This document shows, piece after piece, positions 16,610 to 25,657 of a stretch of 64,000 nucleotides of DNA; position 1 is the stretch's first letter; each line of letters opens with the position of its first letter. This DNA comes from Flavobacteriales bacterium (GTDB lineage: Bacteria > Bacteroidota > Bacteroidia > Flavobacteriales_E > Vicingaceae). The stretch covers positions 64,886 through 128,885 of the forward strand of contig JABAZP010000008.1 in NCBI GenBank assembly GCA_018608405.1, written 5' to 3'. The notes under the pieces were generated by a model. The model was not told where the DNA came from and searched no databases. It saw only the letters and a list, made by a program, of their open reading frames with translations. A program made the translations under genes and the position numbers.

Positions 16610-17827
16610 TTAATACGCCGCCAAAAGTAAATCCAAATCTTTATAAGGCAAACCAAACTCTTCCGCCAAAAACGGATTCGTTAACATTCCCTTGTACAAG
16701 TAAATTCCCGAACGCACCGACAAGATTTTTCGAATGTAATGGTCAATTCCACCACCATCTCCTAGTTCAATAATAACTGGGGCAAAAATATTGCTCAGGG
16801 CATAAGAAGCTGTTCTTGCAGACCTAGAAGGTATGTTAGGAACGCAATAGTGAATAACATCATGAAGTTTATATGTTGGATTGGCGTGTGTCGTTACTCT
16901 AGATGTCTCAAAACAACCTCCTTGATCAATACTAACGTCAACAATAACAGAACCTTCCGGCATGTTCTGCACCATTTCTTCACTAACAATAATAGGCGAA
17001 CGACTCTTAGGAGAGCGCATAGCACCAATTGCAACATCAGCATGCTTTAATGCATTTGCGATAACCTTTGGTTGAAGTGTAGAAGTATAAACCCTTCTAC
17101 CTAATGCGTCTTGTAGTCTCCTTAACTTAGACGTGTTGTTACTAAATACTTTTACAGAAGCTCCTAATCCCAGCGCTGCTCTTGTTGCAAATTCTGCCAC
17201 TGCACCCGCACCAAAGATGACTACCTCAGTTGGTTTTACTCCGGATATTCCGCCCATCATTAGGCCTTGTCCACCGTTCACATTACTCAAATATTCTGCA
17301 GCAATTAAAATGGAACTATTCCCTGCAATTTCACTCATTGCTCGAATAACAGGAAAGCTTCCGGTATTATCTTTTATATAATCATAGGCTATGGCGGTAA
17401 CCTTCTTTTCAATTAATTTTTTTAGAAAATCCTTTGGCTGAACAGGTAACTGAAGGGTAGAAATTAACGTTTGACCTTGCTGCATTAAATCTAATTCCTC
17501 AGGTGAAAGTGGTTCCACTTTAAGAATAATGTCAGCCTTAAATACGGCTTTGGTATCGTATGCAATTTGAGCCCCAGCTTCACTGTAGTCATTATCAGAA
17601 AAATTCGCCTTCTCCCCTGCTTTAGATTCAATTAACACTTCATGTCCGTTGTTTACCAAAAGCTCTACATCCTGAGGAACAAGTGGAACTCTGCGTTCTT
17701 GTAAAGAAGTTTCCTTCGGAACACCAATAAACAAGCTGTTATTCTTTGTTTTAACTGCTTCGAGCTGCTCTTGAGGGAGCATTCTAGTGGCAGCTTGTGC
17801 CAATGACTTTACAACATCTTCAGACAT
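16610..17827 (-). CDS. ald: Alanine dehydrogenase family enzyme
   Basis: A 405-residue NAD-dependent oxidoreductase of the alanine dehydrogenase/PntA-alpha family, predicted to interconvert L-alanine with pyruvate and ammonia. The N-terminal substrate domain has GVPKE and QERRVPLVP (35-51), and the Rossmann domain has VVIFGAGAVAEFATRAALGLGA (from residue 202). Later conserved parts include VDVSIDQGGCFETS and HYCVPNIPSRSARTAS. It has an extra N-terminal helix of about 30 residues compared with the classical enzyme of about 370, typical of Bacteroidota homologues. It is the last gene after porX and tsaE, its start overlapping the tsaE stop. Confidence 0.88.
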   Translation of the reverse strand: MSEDVVKSLAQAATRMLPQEQLEAVKTKNNSLFIGVPKETSLQERRVPLVPQDVELLVNNGHEVLIESKAGEKANFSDNDYSEAGAQIAYDTKAVFKADIILKVEPLSPEELDLMQQGQTLISTLQLPVQPKDFLKKLIEKKVTAIAYDYIKDNTGSFPVIRAMSEIAGNSSILIAAEYLSNVNGGQGLMMGGISGVKPTEVVIFGAGAVAEFATRAALGLGASVKVFSNNTSKLRRLQDALGRRVYTSTLQPKVIANALKHADVAIGAMRSPKSRSPIIVSEEMVQNMPEGSVIVDVSIDQGGCFETSRVTTHANPTYKLHDVIHYCVPNIPSRSARTASYALSNIFAPVIIELGDGGGIDHYIRKILSVRSGIYLYKGMLTNPFLAEEFGLPYKDLDLLLAAY

Positions 17828-18243
17828 TAGTTCATTTTGTTTATTATAAATTCTCTTCCCTCACCTGCAATAGATATGTGAATTTCAAGCCTTTTCTCGG
17901 GCAACAAACTTTCTATTTTTGATGGCCACTCAATTAAGCAGAGGTTTCCACTATAAAAATAATCCTCAATACCTAAATCAAACGCTTCTTCTTCAGATTC
18001 TAAACGGTAAAAATCGAAATGAAAAACTTTTAGCTCTTCACCTGATTCATATTCATTTACAATTGAGAAAGTAGGCGAACTTACGTTATCTATTACTCCA
18101 AGCAAGTTACACATATTTTTAATGAGCGTAGTCTTGCCCGCACCCAAATCTCCTCGAAAGGCGATGATTTGATATTCTTTAATGAAATCAATGATGGTTT
18201 TTGAAACCTTTCCCAACTCACTTTCAGTTGCTAAAATCCTCAT
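17827..18243 (-). CDS. tsaE: tRNA t6A biosynthesis ATPase TsaE
   Basis: A 138-residue P-loop protein of the TsaE family, which works with TsaB and TsaD to make N6-threonylcarbamoyladenosine on ANN-decoding tRNAs. The Walker A motif GDLGAGKTTL is at residues 31-40, followed by the family's SSPTFSIVNEYE and FHFDFYRL motifs. Length is typical. It lies 4 bases after porX and overlaps ald by one base, so the three genes are probably one transcript. Confidence 0.95.
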   Translation of the reverse strand: MRILATESELGKVSKTIIDFIKEYQIIAFRGDLGAGKTTLIKNMCNLLGVIDNVSSPTFSIVNEYESGEELKVFHFDFYRLESEEEAFDLGIEDYFYSGNLCLIEWPSKIESLLPEKRLEIHISIAGEGREFIINKMN

Positions 18244-18247
18244 TTAG

Positions 18248-19801
18248 TTACTTTTTCGGCGAAAGCTGAATAATTGGAACCATCATTTCTTCCATGGAAA
18301 TACCTCCGTGCTGAAACGTGTTTTTGTAATAACTTACGTAATGGTTAAAATTATTAGGGTAAGCAAAAAAGGTATCTCCTTTTGCGAAGATAAAAGACTG
18401 ACTCACATTTACTTTTGGCAACCTCGCTAACTCAGGTTTTGTAATTGCCAAAACATCACTTGCTTCATACGACAAATTTTTACCTTGCTTGTATCTTAAG
18501 TTGGTATTTACAGTTTTGTCACCGACAACCTTTGAAGCTTCTTTTACTTTAATTGATCCGTGATCTGTTGTAATCACAACCCTTCCTCCTCTTGATGCAA
18601 TTTCTTTTAATGCTTCCTTTAAAGGTGAATGGTCAAACCATGATAGGGTTAATGAACGATATGCTGCTTCATCTTCAGCTAATTCTTTTATAATATCAGT
18701 ATCGGTTCTGGCGTGAGATAACATGTCAATGAAATTGTAAACAATTACATTGAAGGCATTATTCATTTGGTTTGGAATTTCGCTCACCACTTTCCTTCCA
18801 TAACTCGGATTCAACACCTTGTTGTAAGCAAATCTTGTATCTTTCCCTAATCGTTTCAGTTGATGCCCAATTAACTCTTGCTCGTTCATGTTCTTACCAC
18901 CCTCATCTTGGTCATTCAACCATAATTTTGGGTACATCCTTTCAATATCTAAGGGCATTAATCCGGCAAACAGAGCGTTTCGGGCATATTGAGTTGTAGT
19001 AGGGAGAATACTCATATAGGTCTCCTCTTTGTCTATCCAAAACATTTCCTCTATCTGAGGCTTCAATATTTGCCATTGATCTAAACGTAAATTATCAATC
19101 ACAATTAAAAACGTCGAATCTTCTTTTTGAATTAGCGGTAACACCTTTTCCTTAAACACATTGTGTGACATTAACGGAGCCCCTTCAGGGTACTCCATCC
19201 AATCTAAATAATTATCTTCCACAAAACGGGCAAACAAATTACCCGCTTCTTCTTTCTGCGTATTCAGAATTTCAGACATCCCTGTATCCTCAGATTTCTC
19301 TAATTCATGTTCCCAGTAGATTAGTTTTTTATATACCTCTTCCCAATCTTCATAATCCATGTTATTATGAAGACTCATCCCAATGTTTCGAAAATCTTGT
19401 TGATAGCCAATGTTGGTCTTTTCACTTACCAATCGAGCAGTATCTAAATGTTTTTTTATGGTCAGTAAAATCTGATTCGGATTCACCGGTTTTATCAGGT
19501 AGTCTGATATTTTTGCTCCAATAGCGTCTTCCATAATGGATTCTTCTTCACTCTTTGTGATCATAATCACCGGCAAAGAAGGACTCATTGTCTTAATCTT
19601 ATTCAAGGTTTCTAAGCCAGATAATCCAGGCATATTTTCATCTAAGAAAACTACATCGTAGCGATTTTCATGAATCAAATCCAGAGCTTCATCTCCACTT
19701 GTGGCGGGTGTTACTTCATAATTTTTTGCTTCTAAAAAAAGGATATGTGGTTTTAAAAGAGCAATTTCGTCATCTGCCCATAGGATTCTTATCTTCGTCA
19801 T
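18248..19801 (-). CDS. porX: T9SS response regulator PorX
   Basis: A 517-residue two-domain regulator. Residues 1-120 are a CheY-like receiver with acidic DD at 10-11, phospho-acceptor Asp54 (FLDENMPG) and the switch Lys in LIKPVNP. Residues about 200-517 are a PglZ/alkaline-phosphatase-like domain with metal-site motifs VIDNLRLDQW and TTDHGS. PorX with sensor PorY controls T9SS gene expression in Porphyromonas and relatives, and its PglZ domain is reported to act on nucleotide signals. It heads the porX-tsaE-ald cluster. A T9SS cargo candidate and a PorW-like gene lie in the same window. Confidence 0.93.
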   Translation of the reverse strand: MTKIRILWADDEIALLKPHILFLEAKNYEVTPATSGDEALDLIHENRYDVVFLDENMPGLSGLETLNKIKTMSPSLPVIMITKSEEESIMEDAIGAKISDYLIKPVNPNQILLTIKKHLDTARLVSEKTNIGYQQDFRNIGMSLHNNMDYEDWEEVYKKLIYWEHELEKSEDTGMSEILNTQKEEAGNLFARFVEDNYLDWMEYPEGAPLMSHNVFKEKVLPLIQKEDSTFLIVIDNLRLDQWQILKPQIEEMFWIDKEETYMSILPTTTQYARNALFAGLMPLDIERMYPKLWLNDQDEGGKNMNEQELIGHQLKRLGKDTRFAYNKVLNPSYGRKVVSEIPNQMNNAFNVIVYNFIDMLSHARTDTDIIKELAEDEAAYRSLTLSWFDHSPLKEALKEIASRGGRVVITTDHGSIKVKEASKVVGDKTVNTNLRYKQGKNLSYEASDVLAITKPELARLPKVNVSQSFIFAKGDTFFAYPNNFNHYVSYYKNTFQHGGISMEEMMVPIIQLSPKK

Positions 19802-19884
19802 TCAGTTTTGTTTTGATTGCAAGTAAAGTGAAATGGGCCGAAGCTACAAATCACACTTGATAAAATTAGTTAAATCTAAATCGC

Positions 19885-21147
19885 TTGAGAAATAGTAAAT
19901 ACAATAAAAAGAAGATCTTTAACGACCCCGTTTATGGGTTTATTTCGTTGCCCTTCAATTTAATTTTCGACATCATAGAACACCCATTTTTCCAAAGATT
20001 GCGAAGAATAAAGCAGTTGGGCTTAACGCATTTAGTTTACCCAGGAGCTTTGCATACCAGGTTTCATCATGCCATGGGCGCCATGCACCTTACCATGAAA
20101 GCCCTCGATGTAATTGAATCAAAAGGGCAAAAAGTAACTAAGAAAGAGCGAAAAGCGACCTTAATTGCCATTCTCTTGCACGACATAGGACATGGTCCAT
20201 TTTCCCATGCGCTGGAATATAGCATTGTGGGAAACGTCACCCATGAAGACATTTCTAGTTTTTTCATGAAACAACTGAACGAGGAATTTGAAGGAAAATT
20301 AACCCTGGCCATAAAAATCTTCGAAAATAAATACCAAAAAGCATTTTTGCATCAACTGGTTTCATCCCAATTGGACATGGACCGTTTGGATTACTTAAAA
20401 AGAGATAGTTTTTTTACAGGTGTCTCTGAAGGAGTAATAAGTTCTGAGCGCATTATCTCTATGCTAAACGTAAAAGAGGGCAATTTGGTAATTGAAGCAA
20501 AAGGAATCTATTCTATTGAAAAATTTATTATTGCCCGAAGGCTCATGTATTGGCAGGTCTATTTGCATAAAACGGTACTTTCAGCAGAACGTTTGGTCGT
20601 TAATATTTTAAAACGAGCGAAAGAGCTTGCACTTCATGGAGAAGAGCTTTTCTGCACTGATGCATTACGCTACTTTCTATATCAAAACCACGACAAAGAA
20701 TCGTTTGAAAAGAATCCTGAAACTTTAATTCGCTTCTCTGAGTTAGACGATTTCGATATTACTGCCTCCATTAAAATGTGGCAAAACCACTCAGACCGTG
20801 TTTTGAGCAGTTTGTGTAAATCTTTAGTAAATCGAAATTTATATAAAATTGATATTCGTAAAAAAGCATTTTCAAAAGCTGAGATTAACAATCATTTGAC
20901 GGAGATTGTAACAGCAACAGGAATTAGCGAGAAAGAAGCTCGTTATTTTATTTTTACTGACTCCATTAAAAACAATGCTTATTCGCCCAAAAAAGACAAA
21001 ATTAACTTGCTCTTTAAAAACGGAGAAATAAAGGACATTGCCGAAGCTGCTGACCAACTCAACATAAACGCTTTAACAGAAGAAGTAGTAAAACATTTCA
21101 TTTGTTATCCCAAACAGGTTATGGTTGATAACTTGAAAAGCAACTAA
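19885..21147 (+). CDS. HD-domain phosphohydrolase
   Basis: A 420-residue HD-superfamily protein of the dNTPase-like group (COG1078). The metal site is formed by HTRFHHAMG and the HD pair in ILLHDIGHGPFSH, with a later Asp in SQLDMDRLDYL. It probably hydrolyses a nucleotide or phosphate ester; substrate unknown. The start is TTG at 19885: an in-frame TAG at 19867 blocks upstream starts, and the next in-frame ATG would remove the HD site. It precedes lpxD by 36 bases, but lpxD has its own -7 element. Confidence 0.88.
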   Translation: MRNSKYNKKKIFNDPVYGFISLPFNLIFDIIEHPFFQRLRRIKQLGLTHLVYPGALHTRFHHAMGAMHLTMKALDVIESKGQKVTKKERKATLIAILLHDIGHGPFSHALEYSIVGNVTHEDISSFFMKQLNEEFEGKLTLAIKIFENKYQKAFLHQLVSSQLDMDRLDYLKRDSFFTGVSEGVISSERIISMLNVKEGNLVIEAKGIYSIEKFIIARRLMYWQVYLHKTVLSAERLVVNILKRAKELALHGEELFCTDALRYFLYQNHDKESFEKNPETLIRFSELDDFDITASIKMWQNHSDRVLSSLCKSLVNRNLYKIDIRKKAFSKAEINNHLTEIVTATGISEKEARYFIFTDSIKNNAYSPKKDKINLLFKNGEIKDIAEAADQLNINALTEEVVKHFICYPKQVMVDNLKSN

Positions 21148-21171
21148 CCAAGGCCTACTTTAATTATTTGT

Positions 21172-21179
21172 TACTTTTG
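21172..21179 (+). promoter_or_regulatory. -7 promoter element of lpx operon
   Basis: TACTTTTG matches TAnnTTTG and ends four bases before the lpxD ATG at 21184, predicting a leaderless transcript. A -33 TTG was not found at standard spacing, so the call is moderate. Confidence 0.45.
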
Positions 21180-21183
21180 AACG

Positions 21184-22233
21184 ATGGAATTGTCAGCCAA
21201 CCAAATCTCTGAATTACTGCAAGGCACTGTAGAAGGAAACGTAGAAACGAGTGTTTCAACACTCTCAAAAATTGAAGAGGGCAAACCTGGCTCCTTGTCT
21301 TTCTTGGCGAATCCAAAATACACAGAGTACATCTACGATACACAAGCATCAATTGTAATCGTTGGAAATGATTTTACAGCTGAGCAAGCCTTAAAGCACA
21401 ACCCAACACTGATTAGAGTCCAAGATGCATATGGTGCCTTTGGCAAGCTACTTGAAATGTACAATCAAGTTAAAAACAACAAAGTTGGCATTGCAGAATC
21501 TGCTATTGTTGCAGAATCATCGAGTATTGGAGAAAATGTTTATTTAGGAGAAAATGTAGTTGTTGGAGAAAACACGACGATAGCTGAAGGAGTTAAGGTC
21601 TTTCCTAATTCTTTCATAGGAGACAATGTTTCGATTGGCGAAAACACGACCGTTTTTGCAGGAGCCAAAATTTATTCTGAAACGCAGATTGGTAAAGAGT
21701 GCGTAATTCATTCAGGAACAATTTTAGGAGCTGATGGATTTGGTTTTGTGCCTAACAGCGAAAACAACTACAAGAAAGTACCACAAATTGGCAATGTAGT
21801 TATTGAAGATTATGTGGAAATTGGAGCAAACACTTGCATTGATAGAGCAACTTTAGGGTCTACTTACATCCGAAAAGGAGTTAAATTAGATAACTTAATT
21901 CAAATTGCACACAACGTAGATATTGGAGAGAATACTGTAATTGCTGCACAAACTGGGATTGCAGGTTCTACCAAAATTGGAAAAAATTGCATGATTGGCG
22001 GACAAGTTGGAATAGTTGGCCATATAAAAATTGCTGAAGAAGTAAAAATTGCTGCGCAAAGTGGAATTGGAAATTCAATTGATGAAAAAGGCGCCATAGT
22101 TCAAGGCTCGCCGGCAATTCCTATAGGAGATTATAAGAGATCATACGTAATGTTTAGAAAGTTGCCTGATTTGGCTAGTCAAATTAGGGACCTCGAAAAA
22201 CAATTGAAAGCATTAAAATCAGACTCAAATTAG
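21184..22233 (+). CDS. lpxD: UDP-3-O-acylglucosamine N-acyltransferase LpxD
   Basis: A 349-residue acyltransferase adding the second 3-hydroxyacyl chain in lipid A synthesis. The N-terminal uridine-binding domain (about 1-105) precedes a long left-handed beta-helix of hexapeptide repeats, with the catalytic His in IQIAHNVDIG. The C-terminal helix ends at 349. It starts the lpxD, lpxC-fabZ, lpxA cluster, followed 3 bases later by lpxC-fabZ. A second LpxD-like gene is present at 25658. Confidence 0.95.
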   Translation: MELSANQISELLQGTVEGNVETSVSTLSKIEEGKPGSLSFLANPKYTEYIYDTQASIVIVGNDFTAEQALKHNPTLIRVQDAYGAFGKLLEMYNQVKNNKVGIAESAIVAESSSIGENVYLGENVVVGENTTIAEGVKVFPNSFIGDNVSIGENTTVFAGAKIYSETQIGKECVIHSGTILGADGFGFVPNSENNYKKVPQIGNVVIEDYVEIGANTCIDRATLGSTYIRKGVKLDNLIQIAHNVDIGENTVIAAQTGIAGSTKIGKNCMIGGQVGIVGHIKIAEEVKIAAQSGIGNSIDEKGAIVQGSPAIPIGDYKRSYVMFRKLPDLASQIRDLEKQLKALKSDSN

Positions 22234-22236
22234 TTT

Positions 22237-23625
22237 ATGAGCACGAAACAAAAAACCATCAAAAACTCCATATCTTTAAACGGAGTTGGATTGCATACAG
22301 GAGAAAAAGCAACGGTTACCTTTAAATCGGCGCCTGAAAATCACGGATTCGTTTTTCAACGAGTAGACTTAGACGGCAAACCAACGGTAAAGGCAGACTG
22401 TGATTTGGTTGTAGATACTTCTCGAGGAACTACAATAGAACAAAATGGCGCACGGGTACACACTACAGAGCACCTTCTAGCGGCTGCCTATGGTTTAGAA
22501 ATTGATAATTTACTGATTGAGATAGATGGTCCGGAAGTTCCTATTTTAGATGGTAGTGCTCGTTTTTTCTTGCAAGCATTAAAAGACGCAGGTATTGAGG
22601 ACCAAGAAGCAGAGAAGGATTACTTCGTTATTGAAGAAAACATTACTTACGAGGACTTGGATCGAATGACAGAAATGTTAGCGGTGCCTCAAGATGAGTT
22701 CCGCCTTACGGTAATGGTCGACTACAATTCTCCGACATTGGGAACACAACACGCGCACATGTATCATTTGGGGGAGTTCGAAGAGAACATTTCCACGTGT
22801 AGAACATTTGTTTTCTTGCGAGAATTGGAATTTTTGGCAAAAAATAACCTTATAAAAGGAGGTGATTTGGATAATGCCATTGTGTTGGTTGATCACATTC
22901 CTCCACAAGAAAAGTTGGACGAAATTGCAGAATTACTAGATAAACCGAAGATTGCTGTAACCGATACAGGAGTTCTTAATAATTTAAAGTTGCACTTTCA
23001 AGATGAGCCAGCTAGACATAAATTATTGGATATTGTAGGAGATTTAGCCTTAGTTGGAAGGCCAATTAAAGGACATATTTTAGCTGCAAGACCCGGACAC
23101 AAGGGCAATGTAGACTTTGCCCGTATTATAAAAGCAGAAATTAAAAAACGAGAAAAGGCAAGTCCAAAGTTTGATTTAACTTCTGAGCCAATTCACGACA
23201 TCAATAGCATCGAGAAAATACTACCTCACCGTTACCCGATGTTGTTGGTTGATAAAATTATTGAGCTCAGCGACTCTCACGTAGTAGGGGTGAAAAATGT
23301 GACAATGAACGAACAGTTTTTTCAAGGTCACTTTCCAGGAGCACCGGTTATGCCAGGTGTTTTGATGATTGAAGCCATGGCCCAAACTGGTGGAATTTTA
23401 GCCCTCAGCACTGTTCCAGACCCTGAAAATTACCTTACCTATTTCGTGAAAATTGACAAAGTAAAATTCAAACAGAAAGTAATACCGGGTGATGTCCTAA
23501 TATTTAGATTAGATTTGCTCCAACCAATTCGTAGGGGAATGGTTTTAATGGCTGCCAAAGCTTATGTGAACGGAAAAATAGTTGCAGAAGGAGAGTTAAT
23601 GGCGCAAATTGTAAAAGAAAAATAA
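22237..23625 (+). CDS. lpxC-fabZ: Bifunctional LpxC deacetylase-FabZ dehydratase
   Basis: A 462-residue fusion typical of Bacteroidota. Residues about 1-305 are LpxC, the zinc deacetylase that commits UDP-3-O-acyl-GlcNAc to lipid A, with the zinc motif HTTEHLLAA and later HKLLDIVGDLALVG. Residues about 315-462 are FabZ, the 3-hydroxyacyl-ACP dehydratase of fatty acid synthesis, with HRYPMLLVDKI and the active-site GHFPGAPVMPGVLMIEAMAQ. Joining the two balances lipid A against fatty acid use of the shared hydroxyacyl-ACP. The stop overlaps the lpxA start (TAATG). Confidence 0.97.
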   Translation: MSTKQKTIKNSISLNGVGLHTGEKATVTFKSAPENHGFVFQRVDLDGKPTVKADCDLVVDTSRGTTIEQNGARVHTTEHLLAAAYGLEIDNLLIEIDGPEVPILDGSARFFLQALKDAGIEDQEAEKDYFVIEENITYEDLDRMTEMLAVPQDEFRLTVMVDYNSPTLGTQHAHMYHLGEFEENISTCRTFVFLRELEFLAKNNLIKGGDLDNAIVLVDHIPPQEKLDEIAELLDKPKIAVTDTGVLNNLKLHFQDEPARHKLLDIVGDLALVGRPIKGHILAARPGHKGNVDFARIIKAEIKKREKASPKFDLTSEPIHDINSIEKILPHRYPMLLVDKIIELSDSHVVGVKNVTMNEQFFQGHFPGAPVMPGVLMIEAMAQTGGILALSTVPDPENYLTYFVKIDKVKFKQKVIPGDVLIFRLDLLQPIRRGMVLMAAKAYVNGKIVAEGELMAQIVKEK

Positions 23626-24398
23626 TGGAGCACGCTTATATTCACCCCAATGCAAAAATTGGTAAAAATGTCACGATAGACCCTTTCACTTATATTGCAG
23701 GTGATGTTGTAATTGGAGATAACACTTGGGTTGGTCCCAATGTTAACATCATGGACGGCGCTAGAATTGGCAACAACTGTAGAATATTTCCTGGAGCAGT
23801 GATTTCTGCCATACCTCAAGACTTAAAATTTCACGGAGAGATTACAACAGCTGAGATTGGAAATAATACAACCATTAGAGAATGTGTTACCATTAACCGA
23901 GGTACAGTAGATCGAAATAAAACTGTTGTTGGTAATGACTGCTTGCTAATGGCTTACGTGCACATCGCTCATGATGCATTCATAGGAAACAATGTAATTC
24001 TAGCAAATACGGCAAACATTGCAGGACACGTTACAATTGAAGACCACGTGATTTTAGAAGGTGTAGTTGCAGTTCAGCAATTTATAAGAATTGGTGAGCA
24101 TTCATTTATTGCCGGTGGGTCTTTGGTTCGAAAAGATGTTCCACCCTTCGTAAAAGCAGCTAGAGAACCACTAACTTACGCTGGGATAAACGCCATTGGT
24201 TTGCGAAGACGAGGCTACCAAACGGCTACAATTAGTCAAATTGAAGATATCTATCGACACATTTTCGTCCACGGTACAAATGTTTCTAAATCAATCGAAG
24301 AAATAAAAGCTTCTATTGAGGATTCAGTAGAAAAGACACAAATTTTAGATTTTATTGAAGGTTCTCAAAAAGGAATTATTAGAGGCCCTTTAAGCTAA
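23625..24398 (+). CDS. lpxA: UDP-N-acetylglucosamine acyltransferase LpxA
   Basis: A 257-residue enzyme for the first lipid A step, O-acylation of UDP-GlcNAc. Hexapeptide repeats form the left-handed helix in the N-terminal two thirds (IHPNAKIGKNVTIDPFTYI), with catalytic His in MAYVHIAHDAFIG. The C-terminal helical domain contains AGINAIGLRRRGY. Length is close to the 262 residues of the E. coli protein. Its ATG overlaps the lpxC-fabZ stop. Confidence 0.96.
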   Translation: MEHAYIHPNAKIGKNVTIDPFTYIAGDVVIGDNTWVGPNVNIMDGARIGNNCRIFPGAVISAIPQDLKFHGEITTAEIGNNTTIRECVTINRGTVDRNKTVVGNDCLLMAYVHIAHDAFIGNNVILANTANIAGHVTIEDHVILEGVVAVQQFIRIGEHSFIAGGSLVRKDVPPFVKAAREPLTYAGINAIGLRRRGYQTATISQIEDIYRHIFVHGTNVSKSIEEIKASIEDSVEKTQILDFIEGSQKGIIRGPLS

Positions 24399-24421
24399 GG
24401 CGATTTCAGAATATAATTACA

Positions 24422-25042
24422 ATGAATATCCGAATTAATTCACTTGCAAAGCGATTTAATAAAGAGTGGATTTTTAATTCGCTCTCTTACGAAATTACTT
24501 CAGGTGAAAAAATTGGAATAATTGGTTCAAACGGCAGTGGTAAGTCAACTTTTATTAAGCTCCTCTCAGCTGCTGAACTTCCATCTAAAGGTGAGATAAA
24601 ATACTTTAGGGGTAAAAACGAGATAGATGCTACAAAAGTTTATCGCAGTATTAACTTCACTGCTCCCTATATCGACTTAATTGAAGAGTTCACTTGTAAA
24701 GAATTAATTGATTTTCATCTCCAATTTAAGTCTTTCCAAAGTGGCTTGTCAGCCGATTCATTTATTGAGTTAGTTTATTTAAAGGACGCCGAACTTAAAT
24801 TAATCAAGAACTTTTCATCAGGAATGAAGCAACGCTTAAAACTAGGCTTGGCCATTTGCAGTGATTCTCACTTGCTACTTTTGGACGAACCGTGCTCTAA
24901 CCTAGACACTAAGGGAATAGCGTTATACCACAACTTGATGGACAAGTACAACCAAAATAGAACTACCGTTATTGGTTCGAATGAGCAAACGGATGAACTT
25001 TATAAAATTGAAAAAACATTAAGAATCACAGATTTTAAATAG
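24422..25042 (+). CDS. Orphan ABC transporter ATPase
   Basis: A 206-residue ABC ATPase with Walker A GSNGSGKST (about residues 36-44), signature FSSGMKQRLKLGLAIC, Walker B LLLLDEPCSNLD and a degenerate switch region. The short form resembles CcmA/ABC-2-type exporters. No permease gene is adjacent. Its place between lpxA and efp suggests a lipid or surface role, but that is only positional. Confidence 0.85.
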   Translation: MNIRINSLAKRFNKEWIFNSLSYEITSGEKIGIIGSNGSGKSTFIKLLSAAELPSKGEIKYFRGKNEIDATKVYRSINFTAPYIDLIEEFTCKELIDFHLQFKSFQSGLSADSFIELVYLKDAELKLIKNFSSGMKQRLKLGLAICSDSHLLLLDEPCSNLDTKGIALYHNLMDKYNQNRTTVIGSNEQTDELYKIEKTLRITDFK

Positions 25043-25061
25043 GGGTTTGAAGTCTAATCCC

Positions 25062-25069
25062 TATCTTTG
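25062..25069 (+). promoter_or_regulatory. -7 promoter element of efp
   Basis: TATCTTTG matches TAnnTTTG, 18 bases before the efp ATG at 25088. A weak hairpin ATAGGG/CCCTAT around 25039-25064 overlaps it. No clear -33 TTG. It suggests efp can be expressed separately from the lpx genes. Confidence 0.4.
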
Positions 25070-25087
25070 ATTCCACACATTTAAATT

Positions 25088-25654
25088 ATGGCAAATACTT
25101 CAGATTTTAAGAATGGATTATGTATGAATTGGAATAACGATTTATACAAAATACTTGAATTTCAACACGTAAAACCGGGTAAAGGTCCAGCCTTTGTAAG
25201 AACTAAACTACAAAGCTTAACCTCAGGCAAAATCATAGATAATACCTTCAATTCTGGTGTTAAAATTGATCCGGTTAGAATCGAAACTCGGCAGTACCAA
25301 TACCTCTTTAATGATGATAGTGGTTTTCATTTTATGAACACAGACGATTACGAGCAAACTTTTTTAGCAAAAGAAATGATTAACTCTCCTCAGTTTTTAA
25401 AAGAAGGAGATATGGTAGACATAACTTACCATGCCGAAGAGGAAAAACCACTTTCTTGTGATTTACCAGCGTTTGTAAACCTACAAATTACGTTCACAGA
25501 GCCAGGTATTAAGGGAGATACAGCGACTAATGCTACCAAACCTGCAACAGTAGAAACTGGAGCAGAAGTTAGAGTTCCTCTATTTATAAATGAAGGAGAC
25601 AGAATTAGAATTGATACTAGAGATGGCTCTTATTGTGAGCGTTTGAAATCATAA
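25088..25654 (+). CDS. efp: Elongation factor P
   Basis: A 188-residue translation factor that relieves ribosome stalling at polyproline. It has the three beta-barrel layout with the tip loop KPGKG (residues 29-33), Lys32 being the residue modified in many bacteria, and the conserved C-terminal GDRIRIDTRDGSYCER. Length matches the family. It is followed 3 bases later by an LpxD-like gene. Confidence 0.97.
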   Translation: MANTSDFKNGLCMNWNNDLYKILEFQHVKPGKGPAFVRTKLQSLTSGKIIDNTFNSGVKIDPVRIETRQYQYLFNDDSGFHFMNTDDYEQTFLAKEMINSPQFLKEGDMVDITYHAEEEKPLSCDLPAFVNLQITFTEPGIKGDTATNATKPATVETGAEVRVPLFINEGDRIRIDTRDGSYCERLKS

Positions 25655-25657
25655 CCC

